NCBI GenBank assembly: GCA_903856555.1
Contig: CAIOCC010000242.1
Span: 1 to 5,198 of the forward strand
Reading direction: 5' to 3'
From: an uncultured Bacteroidota bacterium
GTDB lineage: Bacteria; Bacteroidota; Bacteroidia; UBA7662
Length of the DNA stretch: 5,198 nucleotides
Shown: one piece after another, positions 1 to 5,198 of the stretch
How the letters are laid out: each line of letters opens with the position of its first letter
Numbering within the stretch: the stretch's first letter is position 1
The notes under the pieces: model-generated
Seen by the model: only the letters and a program-made list of their open reading frames with translations
The model's database searches: none
Told to the model about the DNA's origin: nothing
Made by a program: the position numbers and the translations under genes

Positions 1-22
1 ATGGATAAGGAACGTGGGAGGT

Positions 23-1366
23 CTATGGTTTGGGTTGAGCTAAGTAATAAACCGTTACCTGATTCTCGGGAACCAGGTAAAGTCGGGCGACACGTTGCAA
101 ATCCTGCGGTGTCACTTTGCGAAAACGCTCAAATTCTGTGTTAATCAATTGGGCATCTCCATAAAATAATTCGTAGTCGCTCAACTGTTCAGCGATGCCC
201 TGAACGCTACCCATTTGGGCAACACGTTCGTTTTCAAGTTGGTTGATCAACTTGGAAAGTTCCTTGGGTTCGGTCAATTCATCCCGGATTCGTTGGTATT
301 GGGCACGCATCGAAGAGTCCAATTGATCCGGACCCACGCCCATGTTGACAATTCCATACATAATGGCGACGCTGTGGTCCACCATTCCCAGCGGGAAAGC
401 ACCAACGGCCACGGCCTTCTGCTCTTGGTCTACAATTGTTTTTTGGAAACGGGAGGAGGCTCCTTGGGAAAGCAGGCTGGTCAGCATGCTCATCGGATAG
501 AAATCCGGTGTTCCTTGGGCTGGCATTTTGAAAGAATGCACCACCGCCGGTAGCTGAATATTATCGTAGACGGTATCCCTGCGCTCGGCCGTTTGGACTG
601 GTTCAACGGGATTTGGGCGGGGAATGGGTCGGGTGGATGCGGGAATATTCCCAAAGTAACGTTCAATCCAGGTTTTGATCTGGGCATTGTTAAAATCACC
701 GGCGATGGATAACACGGCGTTATCTGGAACATAAAAGGTGCGGTAAAAATCCATGAACTCTTCTCTGCGGGCCGAATTCAAGTGATCCATGGAGCCGATC
801 ACCGAACGCCCGTAGGGGTGGGCCAAGAAAGTACGGCGCATGGTCTGATCCAGCAAGCCACCGTAGGGGGTGTTATCGTAACGCTGCCTTCTTTCTTCTT
901 TGACCACTTCACGTTGGGTTTCGATCCCCTGATCCTCGATTTTGGCATGCAGCATCCGTTCGCTTTCCATCCAGAGACCCAATTCCAATTGATTGGATGG
1001 CAGAATCTCAAAATAAAAGGTCCGATCGTAAAAGGTATTGGCGTTGAGGACCCCTCCATTGGTTTTAACCAATTTCATGTACTCACCGCGACCAATATTT
1101 TCGCTTCCCTCAAAGAGGAGATGCTCGAAGAAATGAGCAAAACCCGTCCGTTGCGGGTCTTCGTTTTTGCTGCCAACCTTGTAAGAAACCGTCACAGCCA
1201 CAATAGGGGTGGTGGTATCCTGGTGCAGAAGTACTTTGAGTCCGTTGGACAAGGTGTATCGCTCAAAGGAAATCACCTGGGCCTTGGCTTGGCGACCCGA
1301 TAGGTTCGTCAGCAGGAGGACCGTGCAGGCGGTCCCTACCAAACGATTCAAAAAGGAATTGGACAT
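23..1366 (-). CDS. Secreted M16-family zinc metallopeptidase (insulinase/processing-peptidase type)
   Basis: This is a predicted zinc endopeptidase of family M16, 447 residues when started at the ATG at 1366-1364. The inverted zinc motif HFFEH is at residues 78-82 (ligands His78 and His82, catalytic Glu81). Glu157 lies 75 residues after His82 and fits the third ligand of the HxxEH-x74-76-E pattern. The N-terminal catalytic domain spans about residues 33-190 and an M16_C domain follows from about residue 195. The first 30 residues look like a Sec signal peptide: one Arg, a hydrophobic run VGTACTVLLL, and an AKA/Q cleavage site. Export to the periplasm or outer face is therefore likely. There is no proper lipobox around the Cys. 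An in-frame ATG at 1429 would put 21 residues ahead of the signal peptide and run back into ilvE, so I reject it. At about 450 residues this is a half-size M16B-like chain, which in this family usually pairs with a second, often inactive, subunit. The physiological substrate cannot be read from sequence. Confidence 0.93.
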   Translation of the reverse strand: MSNSFLNRLVGTACTVLLLTNLSGRQAKAQVISFERYTLSNGLKVLLHQDTTTPIVAVTVSYKVGSKNEDPQRTGFAHFFEHLLFEGSENIGRGEYMKLVKTNGGVLNANTFYDRTFYFEILPSNQLELGLWMESERMLHAKIEDQGIETQREVVKEERRQRYDNTPYGGLLDQTMRRTFLAHPYGRSVIGSMDHLNSARREEFMDFYRTFYVPDNAVLSIAGDFNNAQIKTWIERYFGNIPASTRPIPRPNPVEPVQTAERRDTVYDNIQLPAVVHSFKMPAQGTPDFYPMSMLTSLLSQGASSRFQKTIVDQEQKAVAVGAFPLGMVDHSVAIMYGIVNMGVGPDQLDSSMRAQYQRIRDELTEPKELSKLINQLENERVAQMGSVQGIAEQLSDYELFYGDAQLINTEFERFRKVTPQDLQRVARLYLVPENQVTVYYLAQPKP

Positions 1367-1410
1367 AGAGGGATAGGTTAAAAAAAAGAGGGTATGTGTT
1401 TGAAATAAAA

Positions 1411-2466
1411 TTAGATTTTCATGATCCAACCCCGGGTATCCTGGGTTTTGCCGGTTTTGATATCGTCCAACATGCGGCCCAAAAGGGTCGAATAGGTGCG
1501 GTCCTCCATGGCAGGAAGAACCAAGCGACGATCTTGGACTGTAATGCTCGAAATCGGTGCTACCGTGGCGGCGGTACCGGTCCCGAAAGCGTCTTTAAGG
1601 TCCCCCCGATCGTAGGCGGCGACCACTTCTTCAAGGCTGACTTTGCGGACTTCCACCGGCAAACCAGCTTCGACCGCCAAACCCAGGATGCTATCACGGG
1701 TGATACCCTCCAAGATGGTACCGTCTGCGATGGGGGTCACCAAGGTGTTTCCGATTTGAAAGAACAAATTCATGGTCCCCGATTCCTCGATGTATTTCAT
1801 TTCTTTGCCGTCCAACCAAACGAGTTGATCGTAGCCTGCTTCGCGGGCGTGTTTCAAGGGCAACATACCGGCGGCGTAATTCCCGGCAACCTTGGCAAAA
1901 CCGGTGCCCATGGGAAAGGCCCTCACATAGCGGTCCGATACTTTGACATGCAATGGGGCTGTGTAGTAATTCCCAACGGGGCAATTAAAAATAATAAAGC
2001 GATACGAATCCGAGGGCCGTATGCCGACGTATTCGTCAATCGCGTACATGAAGGGGCGTATGTATAAAGAATAGCCAGGCTGGCGTGGAACCCATTCTTG
2101 GTCCAAATCCAACAAGGCCTTGAGACCACCTATAAAAATATCTTCGGTCACCGCCGGCATGCAAAGCCGTCCAGCGGAACGAATCATGCGACTCATGTTA
2201 TCGTAAGGGCGAAAGACCTGCACCTCGCCCTTTTGGTTGCGGTAGGCTTTGAGGCCCTCAAATATTGACTGACCGTAATGGAGGGCTGAAATGGCCGGAT
2301 TGGTAGGTATTTCACCGTAAGGAACAATGCGGGCATTTTGCCAGCGACCCCCTTCGTATTCGGCCACAAACATGTGGTCTGCAAAGACCTTGCCGAAGGG
2401 AAGATCCTCAAAATCCACCGTGGACAAACGCGATACCGGAAGGCGAGTAATAGGGATGGGGTCCAT
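1411..2466 (-). CDS. ilvE: Branched-chain amino acid aminotransferase
   Basis: This cytosolic enzyme is a fold-type IV PLP aminotransferase that interconverts leucine, isoleucine and valine with their 2-oxo acids, using glutamate/2-oxoglutarate. It has 351 residues, normal for the longer BCAT type shared with actinobacteria and mitochondria. Lys192 in GTGFAKVAGNYA matches the Schiff-base lysine (human BCATm has NYKLGGNYG). Glu228 in EESGTMNLFF matches the conserved cofactor-contacting Glu, and FGTGTAATVAP (294-304) is the PLP phosphate-binding loop. LHYGQSIFEGLKAYR (62-76) is the N-terminal family signature. The CxxC redox switch of mitochondrial BCATs is absent; the equivalent positions are Ala300 and Ala303. 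The ATG at 2466 is forced: reading back in frame, a stop is reached within 9 codons without another start. A Bacteroidota-like -7 box lies 14 bp upstream. The M16 peptidase gene follows after 44 bp on the same strand and may be co-transcribed, though there is no functional link between the two. Confidence 0.96.
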   Translation of the reverse strand: MDPIPITRLPVSRLSTVDFEDLPFGKVFADHMFVAEYEGGRWQNARIVPYGEIPTNPAISALHYGQSIFEGLKAYRNQKGEVQVFRPYDNMSRMIRSAGRLCMPAVTEDIFIGGLKALLDLDQEWVPRQPGYSLYIRPFMYAIDEYVGIRPSDSYRFIIFNCPVGNYYTAPLHVKVSDRYVRAFPMGTGFAKVAGNYAAGMLPLKHAREAGYDQLVWLDGKEMKYIEESGTMNLFFQIGNTLVTPIADGTILEGITRDSILGLAVEAGLPVEVRKVSLEEVVAAYDRGDLKDAFGTGTAATVAPISSITVQDRRLVLPAMEDRTYSTLLGRMLDDIKTGKTQDTRGWIMKI

Positions 2467-2480
2467 GGTAGGTTTTTGTC

Positions 2481-2513
2481 CAAAAATAGGTCAATCACCG
2501 CGTTATTTGCATA
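2481..2513 (-). promoter_or_regulatory. Putative Bacteroidota-type promoter for ilvE
   Basis: On the minus strand the octamer TATTTTTG (2488-2481) matches the Bacteroidota -7 consensus TAnnTTTG exactly and ends 14 bp before the ilvE ATG. A TATG at 2513-2510, 21 bp further upstream, matches the -33 element TTTG at three of four positions. The spacing falls in the 17-23 bp range reported for this promoter class. It would give a very short 5' leader of about 7-10 nt. The match is by eye, and the TTTG core is easily met by chance in T-rich intergenic DNA. Confidence 0.45.
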
Positions 2514-2529
2514 CATAAACCCGTAAGAC

Positions 2530-2982
2530 ATGGACTCCAACCCCTCGATTTCCCGATTTTGGGGCCCACAAGTTGGGGATCCCCTGTGGGAGGACTGGGT
2601 TCTGGGGCGCGAAACCTTGGTGTATATGGATCAACCGTTCACCGCGGAGTTGTCCAAGGCTGTTTTGCCTTCAACGAACCTCGTGGTGATCCTCAGCCAA
2701 ACCGCAACGCAGGAGGAGGAGGCCTTGTTGGCCAAAATACTGGGTGCCTTGAACCTATCCATGAACCAAATCGAACGCCATACAGGCCCTGTCTTGGTCT
2801 GGGATTCTTGGATTCAAAATCGATTGGTGGCCTTTGGTGTTCCCATTCCACCCGATGGGCCCCATGGGCCACGTCCCGAATCTTGGGTGGGCACGGTCTC
2901 TTTGACCCAGATGATGGTGGATCCCGAAGCCAAAAAAAACCTTTGGCAGCAAATCAAAGCCTGGAAATTCCCTGAATCCTAA
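2530..2982 (+). CDS. HolD-like protein, putative DNA polymerase III psi subunit
   Basis: This is a 150-residue soluble protein with no signal peptide or membrane segment. It resembles E. coli HolD (psi, 137 residues), as I recall that sequence, in three blocks in the same order. Q14-V-G-D-P-L-W20 aligns with QLGITQW around E. coli Trp17, the N-terminal segment that docks psi on the clamp-loader collar. Residues 50-57 (NLVVILSQ) followed by a helix at about 60-74 match the core strand VRLVMVAN and its helix. SLTQMMVDPEAKKNLWQQI (124-142) matches ALTDLRANPTARAALWQQI near the C-terminus. A Pro/Gly-rich loop (PPDGPHGPRP, 107-116) is peculiar to this protein. In E. coli, psi bridges the clamp loader to chi and SSB. 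The start is secure because an in-frame TAA at 2524-2526 lies just ahead of the ATG. rdgB follows 6 bp after the stop. The function is inferred from short motifs, so a hypothetical-protein label remains possible. Confidence 0.62.
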   Translation: MDSNPSISRFWGPQVGDPLWEDWVLGRETLVYMDQPFTAELSKAVLPSTNLVVILSQTATQEEEALLAKILGALNLSMNQIERHTGPVLVWDSWIQNRLVAFGVPIPPDGPHGPRPESWVGTVSLTQMMVDPEAKKNLWQQIKAWKFPES

Positions 2983-2988
2983 AGAACC

Positions 2989-3585
2989 TTGAATTCGACC
3001 GAAACCTGGGTACTAGCCACCCATAACCAAGGAAAAACCCGGGAATTTAGGGCCCAATGGCCTTGGGACTCGGTACGCCTCTTGAGCCTGGCCGACTGCG
3101 GGGTGAAGGAGGTTCCTGCCGAAACGGGGGAAACCTTTGCCCAAAACGCCTTCCTCAAGGCCCAAGCGGCCCATCTGGCCAGCGGATACCCGGCCTTGGC
3201 CGATGATTCCGGGTTGGTGGTTCCGGACTTGGGAGGTGAACCTGGATTGCACAGCGCCCGGTACGCGGGACCTGCGGCCACGGATGCGGATAATCTCCGA
3301 CTGTTGCTCCACAACATGAAAGGCCTCACGAATCGGGAGGCCTATTTTGTTTGTGTTTTGTGCTGGTGGGATGGCAAAGGGGAGCCGATTTGGGTGGAAG
3401 GCCGCTGTGACGGACGTATCCTCCAAGAAGAAGCGGGACAAGAAGGCTTTGGTTACGATCCGGTTTTTGAACCCGCGGAAAGTCCTGGACTTTCATTGGC
3501 CCAGCTGGGAACCGAATTCAAAAAACAACACTCGCACCGGGCCATGGCCCTTCGCAACCTGTATCAAAGGCTGTTGGCTCGGTAG
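2989..3585 (+). CDS. rdgB: XTP/dITP diphosphatase (non-canonical purine NTP pyrophosphatase, RdgB/HAM1 family)
   Basis: This enzyme hydrolyses dITP, ITP and XTP to the monophosphate plus pyrophosphate, keeping deaminated purines out of DNA and RNA. It has 198 residues (E. coli RdgB has 197) and every family signature: ATHNQGK (10-16, triphosphate-binding Lys16), ETGETF (45-50, metal-binding Glu45), LADDSGL (70-76, catalytic Asp73), SARYAG (89-94), GFGYDPVF (153-160, base recognition) and SHR (182-184). The start must be TTG at 2989. Reading upstream in this frame gives only ACC and AGA before the TAA that ends the HolD-like gene, and the next in-frame Met is at residue 110, well past the active site. 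The 6-bp gap and shared reading frame suggest the two plus-strand genes are co-transcribed and perhaps translationally coupled. The 3' end overlaps the end of rnhA, on the opposite strand, by 22 bp. Confidence 0.96.
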   Translation: MNSTETWVLATHNQGKTREFRAQWPWDSVRLLSLADCGVKEVPAETGETFAQNAFLKAQAAHLASGYPALADDSGLVVPDLGGEPGLHSARYAGPAATDADNLRLLLHNMKGLTNREAYFVCVLCWWDGKGEPIWVEGRCDGRILQEEAGQEGFGYDPVFEPAESPGLSLAQLGTEFKKQHSHRAMALRNLYQRLLAR

Positions 3586-4025
3586 CCCAAGTCGGGCCCA
3601 AGGGTGGTCGAAGCTGCAGCGGCCTTGGCCAAGACATCGCAGCGCTCGTTTTCGGGGATTTCGGCATGGCCTTTGATCCAGCACCAGGTTATTTGATGTT
3701 GGTGGGTCAAAGGCAAAAGCCTTTGCCATAAATCGATGTTTTTGACATTCTTCCAGGCCCTTCGTTTCCATCCACCAATCCAGTCCTTGACAAAGGCATC
3801 CACCACGTATTTGGAATCGCTATACAAGCGAATCGTATGGTCGTTTCCGCGAAGCGCCTGAAGGGCCTCCACCACCGCCATGAGTTCCATCCGATTGTTG
3901 GTGGTGCATGAAAATCCTCCACTGATTTCCAAGCGTCGGTCGCCGCTAAGAAGTACGGCGGCATAACCACCCGGACCTGGATTGCCCAGGGCCGAACCAT
4001 CGGTGTAAATATCGATGTAGGCCAT
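3564..4025 (-). CDS. rnhA: Ribonuclease HI
   Basis: Ribonuclease HI cuts the RNA strand of RNA-DNA hybrids, as in R-loops, primer remnants and misincorporated ribonucleotide runs. It has 153 residues, close to the 155 of E. coli RNase HI. The full catalytic set is present: Asp9 (YTDGSA), Glu47 (NNRMEL), Asp70 (YSDSKY) and Asp130 (NERCDVLA), plus the catalytic-loop His120 (IKGHAE). The basic handle (WIGGWKRRAWKNVKNIDLW, 82-100) is present but about five residues shorter than E. coli's after the second Trp-Lys. There is no N-terminal hybrid-binding domain, so this is the minimal bacterial form. The ATG at 4025 lies 4 bp after the folC stop, which points to one transcript with folC and possible coupling. 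The last 22 bp overlap the 3' end of rdgB on the other strand. Confidence 0.97.
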   Translation of the reverse strand: MAYIDIYTDGSALGNPGPGGYAAVLLSGDRRLEISGGFSCTTNNRMELMAVVEALQALRGNDHTIRLYSDSKYVVDAFVKDWIGGWKRRAWKNVKNIDLWQRLLPLTHQHQITWCWIKGHAEIPENERCDVLAKAAAASTTLGPDLGYRANSL

Positions 4026-4029
4026 CGAG

Positions 4030-5198
4030 CTATTCGTTCAAAACAGGGATTTCGGCCACCACAAAAAAACTACCCAGCGCCAGCACCAAACCGTCGTCCG
4101 ATGAATGATGAACGGCTTGATTCCAAGCTTCTTCGACCGAAGGGTAGGCAGACCCTGCCAAGCCGACGGCGTTCGCTTTTTGGGCCAAAACCTCGGCCGG
4201 TAGCGACCTGGGATTATCGGGTGCAGCAAAATAATACCGGGCATCGCGTGGCATCCTTTGCAGAATGGGCTCCAGATCTTTGTCGGCTGAGATTCCCAGG
4301 ACCACCGCCCATTTTGCGGAAGGACGGCAGGCGGCTGCTTGCTCAAGGACGCAATCGATGCCTTCGATGTTATGGGCGACATCCACAACACGCAAGGGGC
4401 TTTGTCCCAAAACCTGCCATCGGCCTTGCATTCCTGTGTTCCGAACAACGGATAACAGACCCTCTCGGACCTTGGTTTCTTCCAATTCCACACCTACATT
4501 TCGCAGGACCTCCACCATGGTCAAAACCTGGGCTAGATTTTCTCCTTGATAAGCCCCCAAAAGGTCGGTTTGGAGAGGCTGGTCCACGATTCGCCCCAGC
4601 CTTTGAACCTGCCAAACAGCCGGGCCCATGGAGGGTGAATTCGAGTCTTTCTGGAGGTTGTAGACCTGGTCGGCGTAGGTTAAGAGACAGCGTAATTCGT
4701 GGGCCTTGTTCTGGAAAACCTGGTCGATTTCATCGCCCTGAGACCGGCCGATGACCACGGGAACCCCCCTTTTGAGGATCCCTGCTTTTTCGGCGGCAAT
4801 CAAGGGCAAGCGATCCCCCAAGAAATTCATATGATCCCAGTCAATGTGGGTAATCGCTGTTAAACCGGGCTTGACCACATTGGTGGAATCCAAACGACCT
4901 CCAAGGCCCGTTTCAATCACCGCAAAATCAACGTGATGGTTGGCAAAATGCTCAAAGGCCAAGGCCGTGGTGAATTCAAAAAAGGAGGCCTCCTGGGCGC
5001 CCGGAGCCTGGCGCATTCGTTCAACCCCGGCGACCACCTCGGAAGGCTCGATACATTGCCCGTTGATACGGATTCTTTCCCTAAAGTCCCGAAGATGGGG
5101 AGAGGTGAACAACCCTGTTTTGTAACCGCAGGCCTGCAGAACCGAGGCCATGGCATGGCAGACCGAACCCTTACCGTTGGTCCCCGCCACATGAATGA
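4030..5198 (-). CDS. folC: Folylpolyglutamate synthase / dihydrofolate synthase (5' end cut off by window)
   Basis: This is an ATP-dependent Mur-ligase-fold enzyme that adds glutamate to folates and, in bifunctional forms, to dihydropteroate, in the cytosol. The visible 389 codons end at TAG 4032-4030. The reading frame stays open to the right edge as I-H-V-A-G-T-N-G-K-G-S, so the GTG at 5190 is an internal Val, not a start. By comparison with E. coli FolC (422 residues, P-loop near residue 50) roughly 45-50 N-terminal residues are missing. Counting from that Val: P-loop GTNGKGS (3-9), SPHL (30-33), SFFEFTTALAF (69-79), metal-binding VIETGLGGRLDSTN (91-104), THIDWDHMNFLG (114-125), and AEKAGILK (133-140) with the lysine usually carbamylated. 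The C-terminal domain has LGAYQGEN, DVAHN and the terminal LALGSFFVVAEIP signature. DVAHN is followed by Ile rather than the more usual Pro. Sequence alone does not settle whether both activities are present. rnhA starts 4 bp downstream. Confidence 0.95.
   Translation of the reverse strand, partial: IHVAGTNGKGSVCHAMASVLQACGYKTGLFTSPHLRDFRERIRINGQCIEPSEVVAGVERMRQAPGAQEASFFEFTTALAFEHFANHHVDFAVIETGLGGRLDSTNVVKPGLTAITHIDWDHMNFLGDRLPLIAAEKAGILKRGVPVVIGRSQGDEIDQVFQNKAHELRCLLTYADQVYNLQKDSNSPSMGPAVWQVQRLGRIVDQPLQTDLLGAYQGENLAQVLTMVEVLRNVGVELEETKVREGLLSVVRNTGMQGRWQVLGQSPLRVVDVAHNIEGIDCVLEQAAACRPSAKWAVVLGISADKDLEPILQRMPRDARYYFAAPDNPRSLPAEVLAQKANAVGLAGSAYPSVEEAWNQAVHHSSDDGLVLALGSFFVVAEIPVLNE

Noticed and set aside
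1367..1410. T-rich minus-strand spacer between ilvE and the M16 gene as a terminator or as a promoter (TAATTTTA at 1413-1406).
   Set aside because: The run of eight T's has no stem in front of it, so it is not an intrinsic terminator. TAATTTTA misses the G of the -7 consensus and has no TTTG at the right distance, so separate transcription of the M16 gene is not shown.
1367..1429. N-terminal extension of the M16 peptidase to the ATG at 1429.
   Set aside because: It would overlap the ilvE coding end by 19 bp and place 21 non-signal-like residues ahead of a good Sec signal peptide that starts at the ATG at 1366.
1396..2067. Long plus-strand open frame (223 codons) antisense to ilvE; similar ones at 782-1303 (antisense to the M16 gene) and 4101-4754 (antisense to folC).
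   Set aside because: Each lies opposite a well-supported gene with clear catalytic motifs. The translations have no recognisable domain and the compositional look of reverse-strand shadows.
2475..2509. TTTG-N23-GTTATTTG as a plus-strand promoter for the HolD-like gene.
   Set aside because: The -7 box misses both bases of the TA pair and the spacer is at the limit of the allowed range, so it is too weak to annotate.
2854..2874. GGGCCC/CATGGGCC-rich near-palindrome inside the HolD-like gene.
   Set aside because: The symmetry is imperfect and is explained by codons for a Pro-Asp-Gly-Pro-His-Gly-Pro loop. There is no sign of a regulatory or recombination site.
5188..5190. GTG at 5190 as the folC start.
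   Set aside because: The frame is open to the window edge and reads I-H-V-A-G-T, the conserved residues leading into the P-loop. Starting here would delete the N-terminal strand of the Mur-ligase fold.

Overview
The window carries six protein-coding genes on about 98% of its length, with no RNA gene, mobile element or CRISPR array that I can see. It looks like ordinary chromosomal housekeeping DNA. Several points suggest a Bacteroidota member of moderate GC content: the sequence type of the branched-chain aminotransferase, the general lack of purine-rich Shine-Dalgarno sites ahead of the starts, and an exact TAnnTTTG-type -7 box upstream of ilvE. This assignment is inference from sequence style; there is no 16S or marker tree behind it.

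Layout from left to right. A minus-strand block holds a secreted M16-family zinc peptidase (23-1366), preceded 44 bp upstream in transcription order by the branched-chain amino acid aminotransferase ilvE (1411-2466). A 63-bp divergent intergenic region (2467-2529) separates ilvE from a plus-strand pair. The pair is a 150-residue protein that resembles the DNA polymerase III psi subunit HolD (2530-2982) and an rdgB-type house-cleaning NTP pyrophosphatase (2989-3585) that must start at TTG. The end of rdgB overlaps, tail to tail by 22 bp, the end of rnhA (ribonuclease HI, 3564-4025, minus strand). rnhA lies 4 bp downstream of folC (folylpolyglutamate/dihydrofolate synthase, 4030 to the right edge, minus strand). 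folC runs off the window and lacks its N-terminus.

Four of the six genes relate to DNA or nucleotide maintenance. RdgB removes non-canonical purine triphosphates, RNase HI removes RNA from RNA-DNA hybrids, FolC supplies the folate polyglutamates used in thymidylate and purine synthesis, and the HolD-like protein would be a clamp-loader accessory. The most notable item is that HolD-like protein, because psi is classically described from gammaproteobacteria. I do not see a new multi-gene defence or mobile system here.
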